Shown: one piece after another, positions 26,721 through 36,101 of the stretch
How positions within the stretch are numbered: position 1 is the stretch's first letter
How the letters are laid out: each line of letters opens with the position of its first letter
Assembly (NCBI GenBank): GCA_910585785.1
Contig: CAJUEV010000007.1
Coordinates: 1-64,000 of the forward strand
DNA length: 64,000 nucleotides
Direction of reading: 5' to 3'
Source of the DNA: an uncultured Christensenella sp.
GTDB lineage: Bacteria > Bacillota > Clostridia > Christensenellales > Borkfalkiaceae
Made by a program: the position numbers and the translations under genes
The notes under the pieces: generated by a model
Told to the model about the DNA's origin: nothing
The model's input: the letters and a program-made list of their open reading frames with translations, nothing else
The model's database searches: none

Positions 26721-28073
26721 ATGAAAAACGTTTTTAAAAAATTATGTATGTTAGGGCTTTCGGCGGTTATGTGCTGCTCTTTTGCGGCTTGCGGAAGGAG
26801 GAGCAACACCGATAAGGACGGCAACGTTATCGTGCAGATGTCAATAATGAACAGCACTAACGAAAACCCCGGTTGGCTTGCTTTGATTGACGCCGCAAAC
26901 GAAGTTTTAAAGCGCAATGAAGAAAAAGTAAGAATAGAAGCCGAAATTATAATGACGGACAGCTGGGACCAGTATTACACAAAAGTCACTTCAAATATCC
27001 TCGGCAAAATAGGCGGAACAATAGGCAGAATTGCAGAGTCGCATATGCCTATGATGGTAAGCAAAAACCAGATTGCCGACCTTACCGATTTAAGAAACGA
27101 ACTTGTTGCCACCGGCGACTATTCCGCGGACGCGTTTGAAGGCGTGGCGGTAAAGGACGGCAAATATTACGGTTTGCCTTCGGGCACGCAGCATATGGTT
27201 TTGTATTATAACAAGACAGTGTTCGACGAATACAACAAAGCGCATCCCGAAGACCCCGTGTCCTATCCCAGCGCGGACTGGAACAACGCGTCCACTTTTG
27301 AAGAAATTCGTCAGACCGCAAAAAAACTTACAAGCGGCTCCGGCTCGGGTAAAAAATTCGGACTTTCGGCGGGACCCTATCTTGCATATGCGGGAATGTA
27401 CGCAAAAAACAGCGGCGGCGACAACATTTTTAACGCCGGCGGCGAGTGCGTTATAGCCAGCAAACCCTTTTACGACGTTTACGAATGGTTTGAAGATATG
27501 CTTATAACCGATAAATCAATGCCAAGCACTTCCGACACTCAAACTCTTGACGCTATGGCAAGATTTCTGGGCGGAAATATAGCTATGATTATAGACGGAG
27601 TTTGGCAGATTCACGACGTTTGCAAATATACGGGCGACAGTGAAATAGGCGTTGCGGCAATTCCCGTTTCGGCAAGCGGCAACGTTTCTTACAGCACCAC
27701 GTTTGCGGACAGATTCTGGGCTTCAAGAAATTCTTCTCACCCCAAAGAGGACAAAATAGCGCTTAAAGCGCTTATGTCGGCGGAGGCTATAACGGCGCTC
27801 AGTTCAAAGCAAATAGGCGGTTTCCCCGTAAGAGAAGATTGCGTCGACAATTATCTCAGTTCTATTCAAAGCACAAAACTTGCGGACTACGTTGACGTAA
27901 TAAAGGGCGGTATGGAGCACAAAGTAAGCGTGCCGTACTCAACTTATTACAACATAGTAGACCAGCAGATTAACCAGAAAATGGCTACGTGGATAAACGG
28001 AGAAATGACAACCAAGGCGTTTGTGGACTTTATGGACGAAACTATGAAAAAGGGTATGGCGGGTAAACTTTAA
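26721..28073 (+). CDS. sugar ABC transporter substrate-binding lipoprotein
   Basis: 450 aa, family 1 solute-binding protein (MalE/UgpB-like). Lipobox SFAAC with Cys24. Two-lobed periplasmic-binding fold with typical segments MVLYYNKTVFDEY and AMIIDGVWQ. It captures the sugar outside the membrane and delivers it to the two upstream-encoded permeases. Its stop codon TAA shares an A with the next ATG. Confidence 0.95.
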   Translation: MKNVFKKLCMLGLSAVMCCSFAACGRRSNTDKDGNVIVQMSIMNSTNENPGWLALIDAANEVLKRNEEKVRIEAEIIMTDSWDQYYTKVTSNILGKIGGTIGRIAESHMPMMVSKNQIADLTDLRNELVATGDYSADAFEGVAVKDGKYYGLPSGTQHMVLYYNKTVFDEYNKAHPEDPVSYPSADWNNASTFEEIRQTAKKLTSGSGSGKKFGLSAGPYLAYAGMYAKNSGGDNIFNAGGECVIASKPFYDVYEWFEDMLITDKSMPSTSDTQTLDAMARFLGGNIAMIIDGVWQIHDVCKYTGDSEIGVAAIPVSASGNVSYSTTFADRFWASRNSSHPKEDKIALKALMSAEAITALSSKQIGGFPVREDCVDNYLSSIQSTKLADYVDVIKGGMEHKVSVPYSTYYNIVDQQINQKMATWINGEMTTKAFVDFMDETMKKGMAGKL

Positions 28074-30202
28074 TGAAAATTTTTAAAAGAATTATCCCCG
28101 TTGCGCTTTGCGCAGCCGTGTTTACGGGTATCGCCTTTGCGGGTTGCAAAAAAAATGACAAGCCTTCCGGCGGAGTGAATTTCAACCCAACGGTTACAAA
28201 AAAGGAAATTTCGCAAGAGGAATACGTCAATAAAACGCTTGGCGGGCTTTTGGGACAGTTTGCGGGTTTTTTAAGCGGGTACGAATTTGTTTGGTACGGT
28301 CCCGACCCGTATATCGGTATGCCCGAAAGCTGGTTCGAATTTTTAAACGGACCGTACGCGGGCAACTTTAAGTACTTCACCCCGCCCGACGCGTATCGTT
28401 ACGACAGGCTTCGCATAAACGAAAAGACGGGCAAAAACGAAGTTTGGTCTGACGACGACTATCATATAGACATTTTCAATCAGTTGATAATGGACGAATT
28501 CGGTACGTCGAGTTATGCGGTAAAAGAGGCGTGGAAAAAGTATAACGTAGGCGACTGGGGCGGCGGCGACGAAGCGATGCGTCTTATTAACTCGGCTGAT
28601 ATGCTTGCCCCGTTTACGGGCACTATCGAAGCGGGCAACCGCTACGGCTGGTGTACGGAAGCGTATATCGAAAACGAAACGCTTGGTATGAACGCGCCGG
28701 GTATGCCAAACAAGGCAACCGCGCTTGTGGATACTTTCGCTTCAAACGTAGGCTATTTCAATTCGGTCGTATGGGCAAAGTTTTACGCGGCAATGTATTC
28801 GATAGCGTATTTTGAAAATGAAATAAAAGCGGTTATGCAAAAGGCTGCGGCAACGCTTCCGGCAGGCTCTTACCCGCGAATTATTTACGACAAAGCTTTC
28901 GAGTTGTACGAAGAATATCCAAACGATTATAAGACGGCGGCGCAAATGTTGGCGGAGTACAGAAGAATGCTTTACCGCCTTGACAATATCCAGACGGACC
29001 CTGACGTAAACGGCGGGTTTGCGGTGCTAAGCTGGTTGTACGGAAAAAATTCGTACCTCGATACTTGCAAATATTCTTCGATTATAGGTTACGACGGCGA
29101 CTGCACTGCTGCAATCTGCGTTGGCGTTATGGGAATTTTGAAGGGCTTTAAGCCGCAAAACGAAGAATATAAGGCGCTTAACGAAACTATTTATTACGAC
29201 GGCGAAGGCGTTTACTACAACGACGAAGGGCTTTATGCAAACGGCGCTGACAAAACCGCATATCAGGCGAGAATAAAGGGTGAAAATTATCCCGTTCGTC
29301 AAAAAATAGACGATATAGTGGCGCTTTACAAAAGCAACTTTGAAAAAATACTTTTGGAAAACGGCGGCGAAATAAAGGACGGAAAGTACGTCATACCCGC
29401 CACCGAATTGGTTGAAGACAGGTCGCTTTTGTTCAAAAATTACGACGCGGAAGAAAGAGATACCTCGGGTTACAACAGTAAAAACGGAAAGTTGGAGTGC
29501 CTTGTGGATAGCCAGAACGGCAATTCTCATTCCGGTTACGCTGCAATAAAATTCACCAATACCAAAGAGGGCGAAGTTTATCATAAATTCGAAAACCTTG
29601 TTAAGGGCAAAACTTACAGACTGTCGGTTTACGTTAAAACAAGCGACGGCGCGCAGGTTTCGCTTTTTGCAAGGGACGGCAAACAGCAAACGCAGGAAAT
29701 AACTTTTGCAAACGTTTCTTCCGTTATAAATAAGGAATTTATTTTTGAAGCAACTTCTTCGGCAATGGACGTCGGCTTTAAATTCGGCGCGTCCGCTCTA
29801 AACGGCGAAAGCGTAATTTTCGACGACTTTATGCTTGAAGAAATTCAAAGGGAGTTTGTGCAGCAAATTTCCGACCAGAATTTAAAACTTTCGTCCGACG
29901 GCTATCTTAAAACAATCAAAAAACCCGAAGGGGTTAAGGCGGGCGAGGAAGTAATAATTTCTATAAAGTACAGAAGTTACTCAGGCGCGGCTTTCCCCCT
30001 TGCAATATATCGAAACTCCGCCATATTCGGCAGTGTAATGGCTTCCAACACAAGCAAAAACGGCGCTTCGGGGTATGCTTTTCTTGAAATTCCGTATGTG
30101 TTTGAAAAGGATTCCGACGTGATGCAGTTGAAGTTCAACGGTTACAAAATGTATATCGGAGAAATTAACGTTTACCGCAAATCGCAGTATATGTTCAGAT
30201 AA
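28073..30202 (+). CDS. secreted ADP-ribosylglycohydrolase-fold lipoprotein with C-terminal carbohydrate-binding region
   Basis: 709 aa; lipobox AFAGC with Cys25. Residues about 50-380 resemble the ADP-ribosylglycohydrolase (DraG/ARH) fold: KTLGGLLGQFAG at the start, a metal-site-like WSDDDYHID, and IGYDGDCTAAICVGVMG in place of the usual GGDTDT motif. Classical family members remove ADP-ribose from proteins inside cells. Being secreted and embedded in a sugar operon, this one more likely acts on a glycan or nucleoside-like glycoside, which is inference. The C-terminal 250 residues look like one or two beta-sandwich binding modules (YHKFENLVKGKTYRLSVYVK). Confidence 0.7.
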   Translation: MKIFKRIIPVALCAAVFTGIAFAGCKKNDKPSGGVNFNPTVTKKEISQEEYVNKTLGGLLGQFAGFLSGYEFVWYGPDPYIGMPESWFEFLNGPYAGNFKYFTPPDAYRYDRLRINEKTGKNEVWSDDDYHIDIFNQLIMDEFGTSSYAVKEAWKKYNVGDWGGGDEAMRLINSADMLAPFTGTIEAGNRYGWCTEAYIENETLGMNAPGMPNKATALVDTFASNVGYFNSVVWAKFYAAMYSIAYFENEIKAVMQKAAATLPAGSYPRIIYDKAFELYEEYPNDYKTAAQMLAEYRRMLYRLDNIQTDPDVNGGFAVLSWLYGKNSYLDTCKYSSIIGYDGDCTAAICVGVMGILKGFKPQNEEYKALNETIYYDGEGVYYNDEGLYANGADKTAYQARIKGENYPVRQKIDDIVALYKSNFEKILLENGGEIKDGKYVIPATELVEDRSLLFKNYDAEERDTSGYNSKNGKLECLVDSQNGNSHSGYAAIKFTNTKEGEVYHKFENLVKGKTYRLSVYVKTSDGAQVSLFARDGKQQTQEITFANVSSVINKEFIFEATSSAMDVGFKFGASALNGESVIFDDFMLEEIQREFVQQISDQNLKLSSDGYLKTIKKPEGVKAGEEVIISIKYRSYSGAAFPLAIYRNSAIFGSVMASNTSKNGASGYAFLEIPYVFEKDSDVMQLKFNGYKMYIGEINVYRKSQYMFR

Positions 30203-30212
30203 GGGGAACCCT

Positions 30213-31676
30213 ATGAAAACGTCTTTGGAAGAAAAAGAACTTATTAAACGGCAGAATGAAGAAATTAAACGTCAACAGCAACTTATACGCGAGCAGTATA
30301 ATCAGATGCTTATTGACGAAGAAAACCGTCGCAAGCAACCCAAAACCGCGCCCGAAAACGTTTATATTTCTTTGCAGAATATAAACAAAGTTTACGACAA
30401 TTACGTTCAGGCTGTTTTCGACTTTAATTTGGATATTCAAAAGCACGAACTTATTGTGTTTGTTGGACCTTCCGGCTGCGGCAAATCCACCACATTGCGT
30501 ATGATTGCGGGGCTTGAAGAAATAACCACCGGCGATTTGTATATCGACGGAGTTTACTGCAACGAAAAAACCGCAAAAGAAAGGGATATTGCTATGGTTT
30601 TTCAAAACTATGCTTTATATCCGCATATGACCGTATATGAAAATCTTGCGTTCGGTTTGCAGACAAGGAAGTACAGCAAAGAAGAAATTGACGAGCGCGT
30701 AAAGCGCGCTGCGGAAATTTTGCAGATTACCGAATATTTGCAGCGCCGCCCCAAAGAACTTTCCGGCGGGCAAATGCAAAGGGTTGCCCTGGGCAGGGCG
30801 ATTGTGCGCGAAGCAAAAGTCTTTTTAATGGACGAGCCCCTGTCAAATCTGGACGCCAAACTTCGCGTTTCAATGCGCAGCGAAATTATTAACCTTCACA
30901 AAAAAATTAACGCGACCACTATTTACGTTACCCACGACCAGACGGAAGCTATGACTATGGCAAGCAGAATCGTGGTTATGAAAAAAGGCTACGTTCAGCA
31001 GATAGGCACGCCCGAGGAGGTGTATACCCGCCCCGCAAACACGTTTGTGGCAACGTTTATAGGCGCGCCCGCGATGAACCTTGTGGACTGTCGGTATTCA
31101 GACGGCAAACTGATATTTGAAAACGGTTTTGAAATTGCGCTTAATCCTTCGCAAATTGCCGCCCATACCGAGTTTTACAAAGCCCGCATAGCGGAAACGG
31201 AAAAACTTATTGAGCAGAAAGATTACGAAAAACCGGATATGAACGTTTTGTTGACGCTTCATAAAGAAAAACCTTCTTTTAAGGCGCTTATAGGCAAAAT
31301 ATTCGGCAAAAAGCGTGAAAGCGTAAAAATAAAGACTCCGCAGGACAGGCTGGAAGAACTTCAAAACTTGCTTGAAGAATACAAAAAATGTCTTTCGGGC
31401 GAACACGGTTTAACTTTCGGTATACGTCCGGAAGATATTTGCGAAAACGCGGAAATACCTTCAAACGTTAAAAAGTCGTCAAAAATTACGCTTAACGTTG
31501 ACTTAGCGGAACTTTTGGGCAGCGAATATCACATTCATATGCGGCTGGGCTCAAACGAAATTATAGCAAAATGCAAAGTTACCAAGCACATTTCGGATAA
31601 TACCGATTTTGAATTTGTATTCGATTTAAACAAAATGCACCTGTTTGACAAAATAAGCACAAAATCAATTTTATAA
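30213..31676 (+). CDS. sugar ABC transporter ATP-binding protein (MsmX/UgpC-like) with extra N-terminal coiled coil
   Basis: 487 aa, about 110 longer than usual. Residues 1-40 are a charged coiled coil (KELIKRQNEEIKRQQQ). The ATPase has Walker A GPSGCGKST, signature LSGGQMQR, Walker B VFLMDEP and the H-loop VTHDQTEA. The C-terminal TOBE/MalK regulatory domain is interrupted by a charged insertion (about 325-405, KARIAETEKLIEQKDYEK onward). It energises the permeases encoded upstream. A dedicated ATPase in the operon is notable, because many Clostridia share one MsmX among several importers. Confidence 0.93.
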   Translation: MKTSLEEKELIKRQNEEIKRQQQLIREQYNQMLIDEENRRKQPKTAPENVYISLQNINKVYDNYVQAVFDFNLDIQKHELIVFVGPSGCGKSTTLRMIAGLEEITTGDLYIDGVYCNEKTAKERDIAMVFQNYALYPHMTVYENLAFGLQTRKYSKEEIDERVKRAAEILQITEYLQRRPKELSGGQMQRVALGRAIVREAKVFLMDEPLSNLDAKLRVSMRSEIINLHKKINATTIYVTHDQTEAMTMASRIVVMKKGYVQQIGTPEEVYTRPANTFVATFIGAPAMNLVDCRYSDGKLIFENGFEIALNPSQIAAHTEFYKARIAETEKLIEQKDYEKPDMNVLLTLHKEKPSFKALIGKIFGKKRESVKIKTPQDRLEELQNLLEEYKKCLSGEHGLTFGIRPEDICENAEIPSNVKKSSKITLNVDLAELLGSEYHIHMRLGSNEIIAKCKVTKHISDNTDFEFVFDLNKMHLFDKISTKSIL

Positions 31677-31703
31677 AAAATTAAAAATTCGGGGGAAATA
31701 CAA

Positions 31704-33335
31704 ATGAAGGCAAAACGTTTTATAATTTCCGTTACTGCGGCAGGGCTTATGCTTTGCGGCGTAACCGCGTGCAAACCTGCGCACGAGCACGTTTTCGGCG
31801 GTTGGATTGACGGTGAAGCGGCAACGTGTGCGGAAGCGGGAACGCTGGGGCACTATCATTGTGAAGGTTGCGGAGAAAACTTTGACGCAAACTATAATAC
31901 TTTGGACAAAATAGAAATAGAAGCGACGGGATTGCACGATTTTTCGGAAAAATCGGCGCAAGATAAATATCTTGCTGCTGCGGCGTCTTGCTCCGCCGCA
32001 GCAGAATATTATTATTCGTGTACGGTTTGCGGCGCAAAGGGAACTCAAACGTTTTCAAGCGGCGACCCCATCGACCATACTTACGCAACACAGTGGCAAT
32101 TTGACGAGGACGGACATTGGCACGCGGCAACCTGCGGGCACGACGTCAAAAAAGATTATGACGAACACTCGTTGGTGCTCTCTCAGGACGAAACCGAAAA
32201 AACCTGTGTTTGCGGATACACCGTCGATATGGTTACTTCCCTTACAAAGCCTTCCGGTTTCGCGTATACGGACGGTAAAATTACTTTCGGCGCGGTAAAA
32301 TTCGCAACTTCTTACGACGTTGAAATTTTAAACGAACAAACTGTAATTAAGACGGATACGGCAACTTCCGCCGAATACGATATAGCCGAGCTTAACCTTG
32401 CGGCAGGCAAATATAATATAACGGTTGTCGCAAATTACAAGGCTATCAAGTCCGAAAAAGCGTTATACGAGTTCAACGTTCTGGCTGTTGACGGCGACGT
32501 GCTTATCGAGGCGGAGGACGCCGTTCTTAATACGCAACACATCTCCTACGACGGGGTTGCGCACGGCGGCGCCTATGTCTTGGGTATAGACGATTGCGGT
32601 CAGGGCTTATATTTCAGATATTATGCGTATAAAGCGGCGGAAAAGACGGTTGAAGTCAGTTACGCCACCGCGCAGGAAAACCCGTTTATGAAGTTTTACG
32701 TAAACGGAACGTATCAAAAGGATATTGTTTTCGGTGAAAATACCGACTGGTTCGGCGAGGGAAAAACTATGGCTACCGCTTCGGTAACGCTTAACTTCGC
32801 TCAGGGCTGGAACGAAATTTATCTTGTCAAGGACGGCACCGCCGCAGACAATCCCGCATACGGCGGCAACGCACAAATTGACTATATCAAGATTTTGGGA
32901 AGCGGCAAAAAGTTTGATTCCACTCAGTTTGACAAGCAAAGCACAAGTTACAAACTTGAAGCTGAATGCGCGCAATGGCACTGGGCGGACAATAAGCGTC
33001 CGGCAAATTGGGGAAGTAATTTTTCACTCGGTTACGGTTTGGGCGATATGAAAACGGGCGACTGGTTTAAATTCCGTTTTAAAGTCGCGGAAAGCGGCAC
33101 GTATAAAATTCAACTCGGCTTCGGCGGAGAAGCAGTCGCAAGAGAGTTTAACGTTTCGGTAAACGGCGGTGAAGAAATTTCAAGAAGTTATACCGGCGCG
33201 GGACAGTGGGATAACGTAATTCTTGACGACGGCTTTACCGTAGAACTTACCGCGGGCGAGTGGCAGACAATCGAGTTTGTAAAAGCGGACGACAACTGGA
33301 TAAACATAGACTATATGCTTATATCAAAAGTTTAA
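31704..33335 (+). CDS. secreted lipoprotein with Cys/His ribbon repeats and CBM35-like modules
   Basis: 543 aa; lipobox GVTAC with Cys23. Residues 30-170 hold two short repeats of the form HxHxF...C...G...CxxCG (HEHVFGGW, YHCEGCG; then YYSCTVCGAKG), common in clostridial surface proteins. A fibronectin-like segment and two CBM35/CBM6-like modules follow (VLIEAEDAV and YKLEAECAQ mark their starts), paralogous to those of 22022-23335. Probably a surface glycan-binding partner of the importer, last intact gene of the operon. Confidence 0.78.
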   Translation: MKAKRFIISVTAAGLMLCGVTACKPAHEHVFGGWIDGEAATCAEAGTLGHYHCEGCGENFDANYNTLDKIEIEATGLHDFSEKSAQDKYLAAAASCSAAAEYYYSCTVCGAKGTQTFSSGDPIDHTYATQWQFDEDGHWHAATCGHDVKKDYDEHSLVLSQDETEKTCVCGYTVDMVTSLTKPSGFAYTDGKITFGAVKFATSYDVEILNEQTVIKTDTATSAEYDIAELNLAAGKYNITVVANYKAIKSEKALYEFNVLAVDGDVLIEAEDAVLNTQHISYDGVAHGGAYVLGIDDCGQGLYFRYYAYKAAEKTVEVSYATAQENPFMKFYVNGTYQKDIVFGENTDWFGEGKTMATASVTLNFAQGWNEIYLVKDGTAADNPAYGGNAQIDYIKILGSGKKFDSTQFDKQSTSYKLEAECAQWHWADNKRPANWGSNFSLGYGLGDMKTGDWFKFRFKVAESGTYKIQLGFGGEAVAREFNVSVNGGEEISRSYTGAGQWDNVILDDGFTVELTAGEWQTIEFVKADDNWINIDYMLISKV

Positions 33336-33407
33336 TTTAAACGTGAAAAATAATAAAACGGTTACTAATGCACACTTACCATAAGCAATAAAATACTCAA
33401 TTTTTAA

Positions 33408-33902
33408 TTGCTGTGCTTCCCGGATTTTAAAGAGGCTCCCGAAGCGACTTCGTTGAATGCAAACGTGGTTGTTAACAACGAACACGTAATATATGATATG
33501 GCTTCTAGCGGCGAGGGTGGCGCGCTTAATGAAAAGGGCGTATGGACTTATTGGACGGAAAATTGGGTAACTTTTAAAGGTTCTGTAACCGATGATGTTG
33601 CAAATATAACGTTCAGCAACAACTCGGGCAACTGGTACGATACTCAGTTATTCTATAAAGTACCCGGTAAAAATGCTGGCGCTTCCTATAAAGTTACGCT
33701 ACACATCAATAACGTACCAAAAGCCGGAAGAATTACCGTAAACGACGTTGTAAAGAATTTAACGGCGGGTGACAATATTATAGAGTTTAATATTACCGAA
33801 ACTTGCGGTGCGACTGTTAAAATTGTTTTCGGCGTTTTAGGTGAAAGCAACAAACAGGATATTCAGGCGGCACAAAATCTTGAAGTTTATATTGAATCTT
33901 AA
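33408..33902 (+). pseudogene. fragment of a secreted carbohydrate-binding protein
   Basis: Open frame of about 164 codons beginning only at a TTG with no ribosome binding site, directly after an in-frame stop (33405-33407), and with no signal peptide. Its content (YDMASSGEGGALNEKGVW, a beta-sandwich of CBM4/9 look) suggests the C-terminal module of a lost lipoprotein. It could instead be a real gene with a missed start. Confidence 0.4.
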
Positions 33903-33920
33903 CAATATAATAATAATGTA

Positions 33921-33956
33921 AAAAGCAGGGTTTCAGTTGAAACCCTGCTTTTTATA
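33921..33956 (+). terminator. intrinsic terminator of sugar operon
   Basis: AAAAGCAGGGTTTC, loop AGTT, then the complementary arm ending in a T-run. About 20 bp after the fragment's stop codon. Confidence 0.85.
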
Positions 33957-34081
33957 TACGCATAAAAAAAAGAAAATTAAAAGAATTAAATGCATAAGTT
34001 AATTGGTAAAATATATTAAAAAAGTTTAAATAACTTAAAACAAAAATTTAATTTTTATAGATTTTTAAATAATTATAATAA

Positions 34082-34103
34082 AGCGGCTTCCAAGGAAGCC
34101 GCT
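34082..34103 (-). terminator. intrinsic terminator of GGGtGRT operon
   Basis: AGCGGCTTCC / GGAAGCCGCT with a 2-nt spacer; on the minus strand followed by a TTTATTATAATT tract, 45 bp after the stop of the GGGtGRT gene. 33957-34081 is AT-rich with no gene. Confidence 0.65.
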
Positions 34104-34147
34104 ATGTTTTGTATTAAGTTAAATCAAAACACTATATTTTGTGTTTA

Positions 34148-35149
34148 TTACTTCGTCATTGCTTCCTGAACGGCAACCGCAACGGCAACCGTTGCGCCGA
34201 CCATAGGGTTGTTGCCCATTCCGATTAAGCCCATCATTTCAACGTGAGCGGGAACGGAGGACGAGCCGGCGAACTGCGCGTCAGAGTGCATACGTCCCAT
34301 AGTGTCCGTCATACCGTAGCTGGAAGGACCAGCCGCCATATTGTCGGGGTGAAGCGTTCTGCCCGTACCGCCGCCGGACGCAACCGAAAAATACTTAACG
34401 CCGTTTTCGACGCACCATTTTTTATAGGTTCCGGCAACGGGATGTTGGAAGCGGGTGGGGTTGGTAGAGTTGCCTGTAATTGAAACGGAAACGTGTTCAA
34501 GCTTCATTATAGCAACGCCTTCGGGAACGTTGTCCGCGCCGTAGCATTTTACTTTTGCCCTTGCGCCTTCGGAGAAGGCAACGCTGTCAACAACTTTTAC
34601 AGTTTCGGTATAAGGGTCAAACTGCGTTCTGCAATAGGTAAAACCGTTTATTCTGGAAATGATATAAGCCGCGTCCTTGCCCAAGCCGTTGAGAATAACT
34701 CTCAAAGGTTTGGTGCGCACTTTGTTTGCGTTTTCGGCAATTTTAATAGCGCCTTCCGCCGCTGCGAAAGATTCGTGTCCCGCGAGGAAGCAGAAACAAT
34801 CGGTTTCTTCGGAAAGAAGCATAGCGCCGAGGTTTCCGTGTCCTTCGCCGACCTTTCTGTTTTCTGCAACCGAACCGGGAATGCAAAAGCTTTGCAAGCC
34901 CACGCCGATTTTAACAGCCGCTTCGTTTGCTTTTTTGCAGCCGCTCTTTATTGCGATAGCAGCGCCTACGGTGTAAGCCCAAACAGCGTTTTCAAAGCAG
35001 ATGGGCTGCGTTCCGCGGACTATCTTGTCCACGTCGATTCCCTTTTTAAGGGTAATGTCGCGGCATTCTTCGATTGATTTGATGCCGTATTCTTTTAAAA
35101 CGGAAAGAATTTTCTTTTCTCTTCTTTCATAACTTTCAAAAAGCGCCAT
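34148..35149 (-). CDS. GGGtGRT family protein
   Basis: 333 aa. Named for the motif present here as SGGGTGRTLHPD, followed by YGMTDTMGRMHSD. Found mainly in anaerobic Clostridia and typically encoded beside a NifU/IscU-like scaffold, as here (1 bp gap). Biochemical role unknown; association with iron-sulfur cluster chemistry is inferred only from neighbourhood. GGAGG lies 12 nt upstream of the ATG inside the preceding gene's end. Confidence 0.9.
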   Translation of the reverse strand: MALFESYERREKKILSVLKEYGIKSIEECRDITLKKGIDVDKIVRGTQPICFENAVWAYTVGAAIAIKSGCKKANEAAVKIGVGLQSFCIPGSVAENRKVGEGHGNLGAMLLSEETDCFCFLAGHESFAAAEGAIKIAENANKVRTKPLRVILNGLGKDAAYIISRINGFTYCRTQFDPYTETVKVVDSVAFSEGARAKVKCYGADNVPEGVAIMKLEHVSVSITGNSTNPTRFQHPVAGTYKKWCVENGVKYFSVASGGGTGRTLHPDNMAAGPSSYGMTDTMGRMHSDAQFAGSSSVPAHVEMMGLIGMGNNPMVGATVAVAVAVQEAMTK

Positions 35150-35150
35150 A

Positions 35151-35879
35151 TCAGTCTTTAACCTCCTTGTCCGTTCTGGGGTCTATGTGTTTTACCGCGC
35201 CGCTTTCATACGAATATCTTCCGTAAGTGCCTATGGCCTTTTCGTAAGCTTCGTTGGGGGTAAGTCCTTTTTTGATAAAGTCCGTCATTTTGCCAAGCGC
35301 AACAAATTTGTAACCGCAAATTTCGTTGTTTTTGTCAAGCGCAAGCGCTATTACGTAGCCTTCCGCCATTTCAAGGTATCTTGCGCCTTTCAATGCCGTG
35401 CCGTACATAGTTCCGACTTGCGAGCGGAGTCCCTTGCCCAAATCTTCAAGACCCGCGCCTATGGGAAGTCCGTCTTCCGAGAAAGCCGACTGCGTTCTGC
35501 CGTAAACTATCTGCAAAAACAGTTCGCGCATAGCGGTGTTTATCGCGTCGCAAACAAGGTCGGTGTTAAGCGCTTCCAAAATGGTTTTGTGGGGCAGAAT
35601 TTCCGCAGCCATAGCGGCGGAGTGGGTCATACCCGAGCAGCCTATCGTTTCAACAAGCGCTTCCTGAATTATACCGTCCTTTACGTTTAAAGTCAGTTTG
35701 CACGCGCCCTGCTGAGGTGCGCACCAGCCGATTCCGTGTGTAAGACCTTTGACGTCTTTGATTTCCTTTGCCTGAATCCATTGTCCTTCTTCGGGAATGG
35801 GTGCGGGACCGTGTTCAAATCTTCCGGACACGCCCTTGGCAACGCAAATCATATTTTCAATGTCTTTTGAATATTGCAT
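35151..35879 (-). CDS. iron-sulfur cluster assembly scaffold protein, NifU/IscU N-terminal-like
   Basis: 242 aa. Carries Cys residues at positions expected for a U-type scaffold (GIGWCAPQQGACKL and ETIGCSGMTHSAAMAAE). Longer than IscU (about 130 aa) and of the type found next to GGGtGRT proteins. Likely assembles or carries an Fe-S cluster. ATG behind GGAGG; promoter at 35934-35962. It is the last host gene before the prophage. Confidence 0.85.
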   Translation of the reverse strand: MQYSKDIENMICVAKGVSGRFEHGPAPIPEEGQWIQAKEIKDVKGLTHGIGWCAPQQGACKLTLNVKDGIIQEALVETIGCSGMTHSAAMAAEILPHKTILEALNTDLVCDAINTAMRELFLQIVYGRTQSAFSEDGLPIGAGLEDLGKGLRSQVGTMYGTALKGARYLEMAEGYVIALALDKNNEICGYKFVALGKMTDFIKKGLTPNEAYEKAIGTYGRYSYESGAVKHIDPRTDKEVKD

Positions 35880-35933
35880 TACTATTCCTCCAAATTTTTT
35901 ACGTTGTCTGTACGGCTTTTAAAAGCCTTATCC

Positions 35934-35962
35934 ATTATAACACGCAAAATTTTTTTTATCAA
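35934..35962 (-). promoter_or_regulatory. promoter of the Fe-S scaffold / GGGtGRT operon
   Basis: Minus strand TTGATA (35962-35957), 17-nt spacer, TATAAT (35939-35934). Marks sequence still belonging to the host chromosome. Confidence 0.7.
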
Positions 35963-35995
35963 TATTAATTCGATAAAATTTTTGCTGATTTACAA

Positions 35996-36025
35996 TAGGT
36001 TTGTTAAAAAAACAAGCCTATTTTT
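35996..36025 (+). terminator. hairpin terminator at host-prophage junction (1)
   Basis: TAGGTTTGTT, A-rich loop, AACAAGCCTA (one wobble), then TTTTTGTTTT. Confidence 0.6.
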
Positions 36026-36050
36026 GTTTTATTCGGGTTTTTACCCTTGC

Positions 36051-36088
36051 AAAGTGGGTTTGTTGCAACAAACCCACTTTTATTTTTT
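36051..36088 (+). terminator. hairpin terminator at host-prophage junction (2)
   Basis: Perfect palindrome AAAGTGGGTTTGTTG / CAACAAACCCACTTT followed by TATTTTTT, directly upstream of the first prophage ribosome binding site. With the preceding hairpin it would insulate the prophage from rightward read-through, or end a transcript that crosses attP in circular phage DNA. Confidence 0.7.
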
Positions 36089-36101
36089 AGGAGGTACACC
36101 T

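Noticed and set aside
30213..31676. ATPase read as two fused genes because of its extra length
   Set aside because: Walker, signature and TOBE parts are in one frame; the extra residues are an N-terminal coiled coil and an internal insertion.
35963..36101. tRNA 3' end as attL
   Set aside because: The junction has two hairpins and a host promoter but no tRNA-like sequence; the att core cannot be defined without the right end.
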